A stretch of 22,942 bases of DNA from JBBSEZ01 sp038239195. Lineage in GTDB: Bacteria > Planctomycetota > Planctomycetia > Gemmatales > Gemmataceae. Position numbers and translations under genes: made by a program. Under the pieces are notes generated by a model. It was not told the origin of the DNA and did not search any database. It saw nothing but the letters and a program-made list of their open reading frames with translations. Location of the stretch: positions 1 to 22,942 of the forward strand of contig JBBSEZ010000124.1 in assembly GCA_038239195.1 (NCBI GenBank), in the 5' to 3' direction. This document shows, piece by piece, positions 9,301-15,944 of the stretch (the first letter of the stretch is position 1; each line of letters opens with the position of its first letter).

Positions 9301-11163
9301 GTCTCCAACTACGACAAGGCCCGCCAGACCGTGCGCCTGAAGGTGGAGGAGCGGAGCTGGTTTGCGCTTCTGAGCCCCGCCGAGCAGACCGTCGAACTGG
9401 GGCCGGGCGAGGTTCGCGAGCTCACCTACCGGGTGCGCGTGCGCGAGGTGGGCACGCACAAATTCCAGGTGGAGGCGCGCGGCAAGGGCGTGTCGGACGC
9501 CGTGAACCGCGAGGTCGAGGTGGTGCCCGACGGCCGGCGCGTCGAGACCGCCTTCAGCGGTTCGCTCGACAAGTCGGCGGACCTGACGCTGAACGTCCCG
9601 GCCGACGCCATCGAGGGGAGCGTGAAGGCGTTCGTGAAGGTCTACCCGTCCAGCTTCTCGCAACTCGTGGAGGGCTTGCAAAACATCTTCCGCCTGCCGA
9701 CGGGCTGCTTCGAGCAGACCTCCTCGGCCACGTATCCCAACGTGCTGGCGCTCGACTACCTCAAGCGCACCGGCCAGCGCTCGCCGGACGTCGAGGCGAA
9801 GGCGCGGCAGTACATCCACCTCGGCTACCAGCGCCTGCTGGGCTTCGAGGTGCAGGGCGGGGGCTTCGACTGGTACGGCCGGCCCCCAGCCAACCTGACG
9901 CTGACCGCCTATGGGCTGATGGAGTTCACGGACATGGCGCGCGTCCACGACGTCGATCCGGCCCTGATCGACCGCACGCGCAACTGGCTGCTGAGCAAGC
10001 GCCAACCCGATGGCTCGTGGGCCCCCGAAGGCCGCGGCGTCCACGGCATCGGCGCCGGCAGGGACGACAAGGCTCGCCTGTCGCTGACGGCTTACGTGGC
10101 CTGGGCCGTGTTCGCCGACGGCAAGGCCGCCGCGCAGGCCTCGTCCACGCGCTCCTACCTCCTCGCAAAGCCAGCCGCCGAGATCGACGACCCAAACGTG
10201 CTGGCGCTGGTGTGCAACGCGCTGCTGGCGCTCGAGCCGAAGGGAGACGCGACGCCCTACCTGAACCGGCTGGAGGCGCTGAAGCAGACGACCGAGGGCG
10301 GCAAGTTCGCCCACTGGGACCTGCCGGCGGGCGGGCGGACAACCTTCTACGGAGCGGGCCCGTCCGGGTCGATCGAGACGACGGCGCTGGCAGCGCTGGC
10401 GCTGATCCAGGGCCAGCGCCACCCGGCGACGGCACGGGCGGCGCTGGCGTGGCTGGTGTCGCGCAAGGACCCGAGCGGCACCTGGTACTCGACGCAGGCG
10501 ACGGTGTTGAGCCTGCGGGCGCTCCTGGCCGGGACCGGCAAGGCACTGGCGGGGGACGGTGCCCGCCGCCTCCAGGTGCGCGTCGGCGAACACGTCGAGG
10601 AGATCGCCATTCCCGCCGACCAGGCGGAGGTGATGAAACAGATCGAACTGTCCAAGCACCTCAAGGCCGGCGCTCAGACGGTGACGCTGACGGAGAAGAC
10701 GCGCACGGGGCCGGGCTATCAGGTGACCTTGCGCTACCACCTGCCCGAGAAGAAGGCCGAGGCCCCCGAGGGCCCGCTAAGCATCGCGATGAGTTACGAC
10801 CGGACGGAACTGGCCGTCAACGAGGTGGTGAAAGCGAAGGCGCGGGTGGTGAATCGGACGAAGTCGTCGGCGCCGATGGTGATGCTCGACCTGCCGATCC
10901 CGCCGGGCTTCGCCCTCAACCCAGACGAGTTTGCGCGCATGGTGCAGAAGGGGACCATCGGCCGATTCCAGGTGCGGCCGCGCACCGTCATCGTGTACCT
11001 GCGCGACCTCCCGGCCGAGGGGGCGCTCGAGCTGAGCTACGTGCTGCGGGCCCAGATGCCGGTCAAGGTGAAGGCGCAGGGGGCGCGGGCCTACGAATAC
11101 TACAACCCGCACGCCCAGGGCCGCAGCGCCGCGGTGAGCTTCACGGTGACGGCGCGCGAGTGA
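6349..11163 (+). CDS. Anti-sigma zinc finger / alpha-2-macroglobulin fusion, membrane-anchored
   Basis: A 1604-residue protein starting at ATG 6349 after AGGAGA. Residues 1-60 form a ZAS anti-sigma domain with the signature H31-x3-C35-x2-C38 (HCSTCPDC). Residues 86-104 are a membrane helix preceded by basic residues, so the ZAS domain is cytoplasmic. The rest is an alpha-2-macroglobulin: MG2-type domain from about 221 (SDKPVYKPGQLIRL), further MG/bait-region domains, two more hydrophobic helices at about 785-806 and 812-837, a low-complexity stretch (838-900), the A2M core from SFPETLLWRPLL, the thioester motif GCFEQ (Cys1120, Gln1123), the alpha/alpha thioester domain, and a receptor-like end with YEYYNP. 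Bacterial A2Ms trap proteases after bait cleavage and are usually periplasmic lipoproteins; here there is no lipobox and no penicillin-binding-protein partner in view. The preceding sigma gene is the probable target of the ZAS domain. That the protein couples proteolysis to sigma release is inference. Confidence 0.93.
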   Translation: MSTPADHVHELVDDYLHDLLTPEEDDRVERHCSTCPDCARSLEQARQRRLALRALPPVEAPPQLVVATIDRVAAYDRRRALVRRRALWASLASVAAAVLVLSGLHAYFYNLKPTSTDVMVLGQQQLLAGSHSSVRVRVVNRATQEPRANVPVKVELRGPNVEPVKVAETTTDANGNASPRFVLPDWQDGDYQLCVIATVEDKEEALIRPIALKRSWQVMLSSDKPVYKPGQLIRLRSLALRRPDLKPVGNEKVTFAISDPKGNVIFKRSDTPEKPSRTSKFGIAAADCELDTEVIEGAYAISCKVGDTESKLAIEVRKYVLPKFKVEVKLDRPYYAPGETVKVLVQANYFFGKPVANGVVDLEVRTSDVGERVLKKLLGVRTDAKGTFEVRFPVPAGLVGRPGDSGDARLSFVAHVTDSAGQEQFARAERLVTRSPLHVEVLPEGGSVVAGVENQVYVLVSEANGAPVSGARVSVTGAVTTELRTDESGLAVFTVKPDGTRSMDVTIRARDGKGREAQGPHILAWAGHPLNDFLVRTDRATYKAGQTMELTALGTGRDPIFVDFLKDGQTMLTETIDLDGGRGTRSFDLPVDLFGTLRLVAYRINREGVPVRKTRIVYVRPATGLQVRATLDADEYRPGRKAKLNVSLTDATGKPVAGGVSLAAVDEAVFAVLPQRPGMEQTFYTLEQGLLEPVYAIYPAWEPRPAPQGNLPEAERAARFDQALFSTTASAEGAGAIQRFMRVRAFGRRPTAAEPTAAHTLAENSFPAKEKQVAAERARALWRVGLAWAALVALVLASGYVVLWLVRPKQEVLIAHGVALCFLLPIGCLGGMAWFLAGRSASKSASADAEMATSARIFRKSGAAPLGADWDRAAVLLPEGRQPAPAGRVDPEAEEAPAPRVRESFPETLLWRPLLITDDQGRLPPQDVELADSITTWRLSASAVSGDGRLGAVQLPLKVFQPFFVDVNLPVSLTRNDEVGVPVVVSNYDKARQTVRLKVEERSWFALLSPAEQTVELGPGEVRELTYRVRVREVGTHKFQVEARGKGVSDAVNREVEVVPDGRRVETAFSGSLDKSADLTLNVPADAIEGSVKAFVKVYPSSFSQLVEGLQNIFRLPTGCFEQTSSATYPNVLALDYLKRTGQRSPDVEAKARQYIHLGYQRLLGFEVQGGGFDWYGRPPANLTLTAYGLMEFTDMARVHDVDPALIDRTRNWLLSKRQPDGSWAPEGRGVHGIGAGRDDKARLSLTAYVAWAVFADGKAAAQASSTRSYLLAKPAAEIDDPNVLALVCNALLALEPKGDATPYLNRLEALKQTTEGGKFAHWDLPAGGRTTFYGAGPSGSIETTALAALALIQGQRHPATARAALAWLVSRKDPSGTWYSTQATVLSLRALLAGTGKALAGDGARRLQVRVGEHVEEIAIPADQAEVMKQIELSKHLKAGAQTVTLTEKTRTGPGYQVTLRYHLPEKKAEAPEGPLSIAMSYDRTELAVNEVVKAKARVVNRTKSSAPMVMLDLPIPPGFALNPDEFARMVQKGTIGRFQVRPRTVIVYLRDLPAEGALELSYVLRAQMPVKVKAQGARAYEYYNPHAQGRSAAVSFTVTARE

Positions 11164-11180
11164 CAGGGGATTGACATTTC

Positions 11181-11243
11181 GCGCAAACGCCAAGCCGCAA
11201 GCGGCGGCCCCGGAGGTTCGCCGCTTGCGGCTTGGCGTTGCGC
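11181..11243. repeat. Long perfect hairpin downstream of the A2M gene
   Basis: The 20-base arm at 11187-11206 (ACGCCAAGCCGCAAGCGGCG) is the exact reverse complement of 11219-11238. An extra A-T pair and a GCGC/GCGC extension follow after one bulge; the loop is 12 bases. It lies 17 bases past the A2M stop codon. It could terminate the sigma/A2M operon, though no T-run follows. The text also looks like a dispersed planctomycete palindrome. Confidence 0.75.
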
Positions 11244-11491
11244 CGCCTCGGATTTTGCTCTTCCCAAGGGGGACGGGCCGCGTTATACGCCCCCTCGTCA
11301 AAGACGCGACGGCCGCCGCGAGACGCGAGCCGCAGTCGCCTCCAAGCAGCTTCCGAGCTCGGCCGTGTGCTGGCCTTTGCGGGAAACCAGCACTGCCCGC
11401 CCTCCTTGGGTAGAAGCACAACCCCCGCTGGGCCAAAGTGGTTACTGGGTCGGCCACTCCAGCGGGCGCTTCACGGCGGAGCTTTGTCGGA

Positions 11492-11522
11492 CCGGGAGCC
11501 GGGCCTCGTGCCCGGCTCCCGG
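11492..11522. repeat. Perfect 13-bp GC-rich hairpin
   Basis: CCGGGAGCCGGGC (11492-11504) pairs exactly with 11510-11522 across the five-base loop CTCGT. It stands just before the TTAGTTC-type inverted repeat, in the gap between convergent genes. It is either a terminator stem or a dispersed palindromic element. Confidence 0.7.
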
Positions 11523-11530
11523 GGACACAA

Positions 11531-11608
11531 CTTAGTTCTTAGTTCTTAGTTCTTAGCAAAGAGCGCCCAGGGACGGTCTTTGCTAAGAACGAAGGGCTAA
11601 GGACTAAG
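11531..11608. repeat. Inverted repeat with TTAGTTC units that supplies the PII stop codon
   Basis: The inner arms GTTCTTAGCAAAGA (11549-11562) and 11577-11590 pair perfectly around a 14-base loop. The outer arms (11531-11548, direct copies of TTAGTTC, and 11591-11608) pair at 14 of 18 positions. The right end overlaps the last codon of the PII gene: its TAG stop (11604-11606 on the plus strand reads CTA) is part of the repeat. The element is AT-richer than anything around it. Confidence 0.75.
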
Positions 11609-11957
11609 GGCCAATCGCCTCCGGCCCGCGCTCGCCCGTGCGAATCCGCACGCAATCCTCCAGCGACAACACGAAGATCTTGCCGTCGCCGATCTGCCCC
11701 GTCTCGGGGGTGCGGGCGGCGTGGACGATGGCCTCGACGGTCGCCTCGACGAACGGCTCGGTGACGGCGATCTCCAGCTTCAACTTGGGCAAGAGGCGCA
11801 CCTGGATCTCGGTGCTGCGATAGACTTCGGTGAAGCCGCGCTGCCGCCCGCAGCCGCGCACCTCCGTGACCGTCATCAGATAGACGTCGCGCTGGGCCAG
11901 CGCGGCCTGCACGGCCTCGAGCTTCTCGGGGCGGATGATGGCGACGACCAGTTTCAT
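11604..11957 (-). CDS. glnK: PII family nitrogen regulatory protein
   Basis: A 117-residue PII protein starting at ATG 11957 with AAGGGGA upstream; an earlier in-frame ATG at 12011 would overlap the amt gene and is less likely. Visible motifs are MKLVVAIIRPEKLEAV (strand 1/helix 1), the T-loop GRQRGFTEVYRSTEIQVRLL, the nucleotide-binding TGQIGDGKIFV, and VRIRTGERG near the end. PII proteins bind ATP/ADP and 2-oxoglutarate and gate ammonium channels through the T-loop. Residue 51, the uridylylated or adenylylated tyrosine of enterobacterial and actinobacterial PII, is Ile here (STEIQV), so that modification is not possible at the usual site. The gene follows amt by 31 bases, the classical partner, so it probably controls that channel. 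Confidence 0.93.
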   Translation of the reverse strand: MKLVVAIIRPEKLEAVQAALAQRDVYLMTVTEVRGCGRQRGFTEVYRSTEIQVRLLPKLKLEIAVTEPFVEATVEAIVHAARTPETGQIGDGKIFVLSLEDCVRIRTGERGPEAIGP

Positions 11958-11988
11958 GCGCTCGGTCCCCTTGTTCCCGCGGTGCGGA

Positions 11989-13725
11989 TCATTGCTCCTC
12001 GACGTGGGCAATCACGGTGGCGCCGAGGCGGTCCTGGAGCAGCCGGAGCAGGTTGGTGCGGATCAGGCTGCGGTCGCCGCCGCGGAAGCGGAAGCGGTTG
12101 CCCTGCACCGTGGTGACGTAGGGGTAGATGGCTCGCAGCTCCTCCGGCGGCGGGCTGGTGCCGACCTGGCACAGTTCCGACCAGGCGTGCATCAGCGTCG
12201 CCTTGTCGGGGCCGGCGACCACGAGGGTGAAGCGCCCCTGGCCGTCGGGAGGCAGCGCCGCGGCGCGCGGCTCGGGCAAGGGGTGGTCGGGCATTTCTTC
12301 CCCCGTGGTGCCCTGATCGAAGCCGGCCTCGCCGTGTTCGGCGTGGTCGAGGCCTTCGTTCTCGGCGTCGGCGTCGAGACGGAAGCCCCAGACCACGTCG
12401 ATGACCTTGACCAGCACCAGCGTGACGAGGAAGCCATAGGCGGCCGCCACCACCGCGGCGAGGGCCTGGATGCCGATCTGGTAGGCACGGCCTTCCTTGA
12501 AGAGCGTCTCCACCATGTCCTTGCTGCCCGTCGCGTTCTCCACCAGGGCCACCGAGGCGAACACGCCGGTGAGCAGGGCCCCCAGGAAACCGCCGATGCC
12601 GTGAACGCCGAAGGCGTCGAGCGAGTCGTCGTAGCCGAGCCGGGGCTTGAGGGCGACGGCGCCGTAGCAGACCAATCCAGCCATCAGGCCCACGTAGAGC
12701 GCCGAGAGCGGGGTGACGAACCCCGAGGCGGGCGTGACCGCGACCAACCCCGCCACCAGGCCCGACGCCAGCCCCAGGGCGGTCGGCTTGCCCTTGTGCA
12801 GCCACTCGGCGATCATCCAGCTCAGGGCGGCGCCCGCCGCCGCCACCTGCGAGGCGGTCAGCGCCAGGCCGGCGTGAGCGCCCGCGCTGCCGGCGCTGCC
12901 GCCGTTGAAGCCGAACCAACCGAACCACAGGAGCCCCGCCCCGGTCAGGGTGAGCACCATGCTGTTGGGGTGCATGGCGTGCTCGGGGTAGCCGCGCCGC
13001 TTCGCCAGCACCAGAATGGCCGCCAGCGCCGAGAACCCCGCCGACACGTGGACCACCGTGCCGCCCGCGAAGTCGAGGGCGCCCATCTTGCCCAGAAGGC
13101 CGACCGGCGTCGAGTCCGTCGAGCCGAGGGCCTTGGGGCCGAAGGCCCAGACCCAGTGGGCGAGCGGGTCGTAGACGAGGGTGGACCAGAGGAGGAGGAA
13201 GAGGCAGTAGGGCCCGAAGCGAACGCGCTCGGCGAGGGCGCCGCTGATCAGGGCGGGGGTGATGATGGCGAACATTCCCTGGTACGTGCAGTGAACGTAG
13301 ACGGGCACCTTGCCGCCGAAGACGGGGTCGCCCGGGTTGATGCCGTGCAGGCCGATGAGATTGGCGCTCCAGCCGACCCAGCCCCCCTGCGTCTCTCCGA
13401 AGGCGAGGCAGTAGCCGATGAGGAGCCACTGAACGCCGATGAGGGCGAGAGCGACCATGCTGTGCATCATGGTGCCGAGCACGTTCTTGCGGCGGACCAT
13501 GCCCCCGTAGAAGAGGGCCAGGCCAGGGACCATGAGCAGCACCAGCCCGGTGGACATGAGCATCCAGGCGGTGTCGCCGCTGTCGATGGGCTTCTCGAGC
13601 TTTTCGACCCGCCCGGTCAGTTCGGCGAGCGGGCCTTTCTTGTCCTTCGTCTCCTGGGCACGGACCGTCTCGGCGGTGAGGACGAACAGCGCACACGTGC
13701 CGAGAACCAGCAGGCCACGTCTCAA
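11989..13725 (-). CDS. amt: Ammonium transporter with C-terminal extension
   Basis: A 578-residue Amt/Mep/Rh channel. The frame is open to 14064, but I choose the TTG at 13725 because GGGGGAT precedes it by about 7 bases and a signal peptide follows at once (RRGLLVLGTCALFVLTAETVRAQ, cleavage after VRA). The transmembrane core has the family marks MVPGLALFYGGMVRRKNVL, the pore histidines in GGTVVHVSAG and FGVHGIGGFLG, and the cytoplasmic tail GLDHAEHGEAGFD where PII docks. Beyond that tail lies about 105 residues not found in ordinary AmtB, with a compact part RFTLVVAGPDKATLMHAWSE to the end. It resembles no domain I can name and may have an alpha/beta ferredoxin-like fold. The channel imports ammonium; the adjacent PII gene is the expected regulator. 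Confidence 0.93.
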   Translation of the reverse strand: MRRGLLVLGTCALFVLTAETVRAQETKDKKGPLAELTGRVEKLEKPIDSGDTAWMLMSTGLVLLMVPGLALFYGGMVRRKNVLGTMMHSMVALALIGVQWLLIGYCLAFGETQGGWVGWSANLIGLHGINPGDPVFGGKVPVYVHCTYQGMFAIITPALISGALAERVRFGPYCLFLLLWSTLVYDPLAHWVWAFGPKALGSTDSTPVGLLGKMGALDFAGGTVVHVSAGFSALAAILVLAKRRGYPEHAMHPNSMVLTLTGAGLLWFGWFGFNGGSAGSAGAHAGLALTASQVAAAGAALSWMIAEWLHKGKPTALGLASGLVAGLVAVTPASGFVTPLSALYVGLMAGLVCYGAVALKPRLGYDDSLDAFGVHGIGGFLGALLTGVFASVALVENATGSKDMVETLFKEGRAYQIGIQALAAVVAAAYGFLVTLVLVKVIDVVWGFRLDADAENEGLDHAEHGEAGFDQGTTGEEMPDHPLPEPRAAALPPDGQGRFTLVVAGPDKATLMHAWSELCQVGTSPPPEELRAIYPYVTTVQGNRFRFRGGDRSLIRTNLLRLLQDRLGATVIAHVEEQ

Positions 13726-14075
13726 GGCTCGATCCCCCGATCCGGTCGCCGACCCCGGCGACGCGCGACAAGGCCGGGCGGAATCGGCCCCCGGGCCTTC
13801 CGCTTGGCCGATCCTCGATACCACGCTCGGGGAGAGCGAGCGCACGTGAAGATTTCGTAGCAATTCGGGCCCGCAACGGCCACGCCGTCGTGAGGCAGGT
13901 CGGAGGCCTGCCCCAAGCGGGCACTGGACTTGCTCTTCGGAGGAAGGATCAGGTACAACCTTTTCTCCCGGGCCGGGCCCCTTGCCGGGACCATCCACCA
14001 CGTCAACCCCCCGGCCGTCGTAGAGCCCCCTCCACCCACGACGAGGGCCCGCGTTGTCGGGCAAGGAGACGTCGA
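13726..14075. other. 350-base divergent promoter region between amt and the hypothetical gene
   Basis: Both flanking genes read away from this gap, so it must hold their promoters. A sigma-54-like element is present on the plus strand (13919-13934), and a small hairpin GGCAGG/CCTGCC lies near 13894-13912. I found no convincing -24/-12 site on the minus strand toward amt and no recognisable riboswitch. Confidence 0.5.
13919..13934 (+). promoter_or_regulatory. Possible sigma-54 promoter
   Basis: GGGCACTGGACTTGCT fits the -24/-12 consensus TGGCACG-N4-TTGCW at all but two positions, with the required ten bases between the invariant GG and GC. It points toward the gene at 14076. Location beside nitrogen genes makes it more believable, but one such match in a 23-kb GC-rich window could be chance. 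Confidence 0.3.
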
Positions 14076-14633
14076 ATGGTCCCGCTCGATTACGTGCTGG
14101 CGGTGGCGGTGTTGACCGCCCCGCCGGGGACGGGCGACCAGCCGTTGCCGGCCAAGGAACTGGCGCACCTGCGGCCTGCGGTGCGGCAGGTGGCGCTGTC
14201 GTGGGAGCTCCTCGACTGGCGCGAGCTGAAGTACGTGCTGGCCCGCGAGGAGGACTTCGATGCCGACCTGGACTTCCTGCGCCAGCGCCGCCGCAGCCTT
14301 GCCGACGCCCCGCCGCTGACCGACAGCCTGCGCCTGCCCGACCGCAGTTTGGCGTGCGACTTCCTGGCCTTCAACCGCGCCTATCGCGAGCACCTCAAAC
14401 GGCGCGAGACGACCGGCACCCCCTGGCCCGAGGCGGTGCGCGAGACCCTGCGCGAGACGGACCAGCTCTACGACGTCTGGGACGTGGTGCGCGACGCCCG
14501 CAGCGAGTGCTACTACGTCACCGTGCGCCGCCAGGCGCTGAAGGCGCTGCGCGACAAGATCGGCCCCGCCGCCTACGCCTCGGCCGCCTTGCCGCCCCAC
14601 GTGCCCGTCTGGCGGTTCTCGCGCGCGGATTGA
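14076..14633 (+). CDS. Hypothetical protein
   Basis: A 185-residue protein that I do not recognise. It starts at ATG 14076 after AAGGAGA. Residues 5-15 are mildly hydrophobic (YVLAVAVLTAPPG), possibly a poor signal peptide. The rest is soluble, charged and probably helical, with aromatic-rich segments ELLDWRELKYVLAREEDFDA, SLACDFLAFNRAYREHL and DQLYDVWDVVRDARSECYYV. No catalytic or metal-binding motif is visible. Codon use (G/C at third positions) matches its neighbours, so I believe it is a real gene. It is divergent from amt and stops with TGA immediately before a 25-bp inverted repeat, beyond which the aminotransferase gene ends from the other side. Confidence 0.7.
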   Translation: MVPLDYVLAVAVLTAPPGTGDQPLPAKELAHLRPAVRQVALSWELLDWRELKYVLAREEDFDADLDFLRQRRRSLADAPPLTDSLRLPDRSLACDFLAFNRAYREHLKRRETTGTPWPEAVRETLRETDQLYDVWDVVRDARSECYYVTVRRQALKALRDKIGPAAYASAALPPHVPVWRFSRAD

Positions 14634-14759
14634 AGAAGAGGAATTAGCCACAGATGAACACACACGAACACAGATAAGACAGAAGGAAAGAGTCGGGAAG
14701 GCCCTGGGCTTCGCTCTCTCCTCTCTGCCTTTCTTTCATCTGTGGCTAATTCCTCTTCT
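14634..14759. repeat. MITE-like element with perfect 25-bp terminal inverted repeats
   Basis: The 25-base arm at 14634-14658 (central text GGAATTAGCCACAGATGAA) is the exact reverse complement of 14735-14759. The 76-base interior contains imperfect repeats of CACAGAT/GAACACA and is much less GC-rich than the genes. It fills the whole gap between two convergent genes: the left arm starts right after the TGA at 14631-14633, and the right arm covers two bases of the aminotransferase stop (14758-14760). It is probably a dispersed element that also serves as a bidirectional terminator. Confidence 0.8.
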
Positions 14760-15906
14760 ATTTGTCTCGCAATTGGTCGGCGTACGCGTGGATGCGCCAA
14801 ATCGCGTCGGCGACCTGATCGACCTCGGCAGCGATGCCTAGCAGCACCGGGTGATGGAGCACCATGGCGCAGGCGCCGGCGCGCTCGGCCTCGGGAAGCG
14901 GGCCGGCGCTGCGCCAGCGGCTCGGCGATCGGCCGACGTGCAGGGCGCGGAAGCCTTCGTCCAGGGCGATGCCCTCGGCGCGCGCCGCTGCCACGAGACG
15001 CGGGCGCGATAGCCCGAAGGCGGGCCCTAACTGGAGCCCGACCTTGTAGTAGGCCGGTTCGCCCTCCGCGACGTTCTGGAACGCGCGCAGCCCCGGCACG
15101 CGCGCCAGGCGCGCCGTCAACCGGGCGACGGCGGCGGCGCGGCGGGCGTGGCGCTCGGGCAGAAGATCGAGCTGCGGTGGCAGCACGGCGGCCTGGAGCT
15201 CGGAGAGCGGGCAGACGACGTTGCCGCGCACCAGGGCCAGGCGGGCCCGCTGATGGACGTCGGCGCGGCGCGTCAGGAGGGCCCCGCCGCGGCCGGCGCT
15301 GAGCAATTTCGACCCGCCGAAGCTCAAAACGCCCACGTCCCCCCAGGCCCCGGCCCGGCGCCCCTGCACGGTCGCCCCAACCGCCTGGGCGGCGTCCTCG
15401 ATGACCGGCACGCCGCGCGCGCCGCATCGCTCCATCACCTCGCGCATCGGGACGAGCCCACCGTGCAGGTGGGCGACGATCGCGGCGCGCGTGGCGGGGC
15501 CCAGCGCGGCGTCGAGCCCGGCTGGGTCGAGGTTCCAGTTGTGCGGATCGACGTCGAGGAGGACGGGCCGGGCGCCGACGGCGTGAACGGCCAGGAAATT
15601 GCCGGGGTAGTCGTAGGCCGCCAGCACCACCTCGTCGCCTGGCCCGACCTTGAGGGCGCGCAGCGCCAGCTCGACGGCGAAGGTGCCGCTGCCGCAGACC
15701 AGCGCGTGGGCGAGACCGTGCTCCGCCGCCAGCCGCTCCTGGAGCCGCGCGCAATGACCGCCGTCGTATTTGCCCCACGAGCCATCGGCAAAGGCTGCCT
15801 CGAGGGCGGCGCGCACGCCTTCCTCGGGCAGGGGCCAGTCGGGAGGGCCCTGCGGCCGGACCGGCGCCCCGCCCAGCAGCGCCGGCAACGTACCCTCGAC
15901 GCTCAT
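14758..15906 (-). CDS. DegT/DnrJ/EryC1/StrS family aminotransferase
   Basis: A 382-residue PLP-dependent enzyme of aspartate aminotransferase fold type I. It starts at ATG 15906 with GAGGG 6 bases upstream and ends with TAG. Family marks are VCGSGTFAVELALRALKVGP (phosphate-binding loop), LAAYDYPGNFLAVHAVGARP, the Asp171 that contacts the pyridine nitrogen in VIEDAAQAVGA, and the Schiff-base Lys200 in SFGGSKLLSAGRGG. These enzymes transfer an amino group to keto-sugars or keto-inositols in nucleotide-sugar and aminocyclitol pathways. The partner gene, 38 bases upstream in the same operon, is a sugar-phosphate isomerase-like TIM barrel, which suggests a small amino-sugar or aminocyclitol pathway. 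The substrate cannot be read from the sequence. Confidence 0.88.
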   Translation of the reverse strand: MSVEGTLPALLGGAPVRPQGPPDWPLPEEGVRAALEAAFADGSWGKYDGGHCARLQERLAAEHGLAHALVCGSGTFAVELALRALKVGPGDEVVLAAYDYPGNFLAVHAVGARPVLLDVDPHNWNLDPAGLDAALGPATRAAIVAHLHGGLVPMREVMERCGARGVPVIEDAAQAVGATVQGRRAGAWGDVGVLSFGGSKLLSAGRGGALLTRRADVHQRARLALVRGNVVCPLSELQAAVLPPQLDLLPERHARRAAAVARLTARLARVPGLRAFQNVAEGEPAYYKVGLQLGPAFGLSRPRLVAAARAEGIALDEGFRALHVGRSPSRWRSAGPLPEAERAGACAMVLHHPVLLGIAAEVDQVADAIWRIHAYADQLRDK

Positions 15907-15944
15907 GCCGGCCCTCGGAAACGAACGCGGTGGTTCCCCTCTCT

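Larger units (their letters stand above)
11164..11603. other. 440-base convergent intergenic region, no gene
   Basis: This lies between the 3' ends of the A2M gene (+) and the PII gene (-). No open frame here has plausible codon use or homology. It holds three strong hairpins (listed separately) and a weaker one pairing CCCGCTGG with CCAGCGGG near 11427-11466. The middle part, about 11245-11420, shows no feature I can name. Confidence 0.6.

Noticed and set aside
8974..10740. A 588-residue minus-strand frame opposite the A2M thioester region
   Set aside because: Same cause: a long open shadow in high-GC DNA, with no domain and no ribosome binding site.
11935..13860. A 641-residue plus-strand frame opposite amt
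   Set aside because: The minus strand encodes an unmistakable ammonium channel; the plus frame has repetitive charged composition without motifs.
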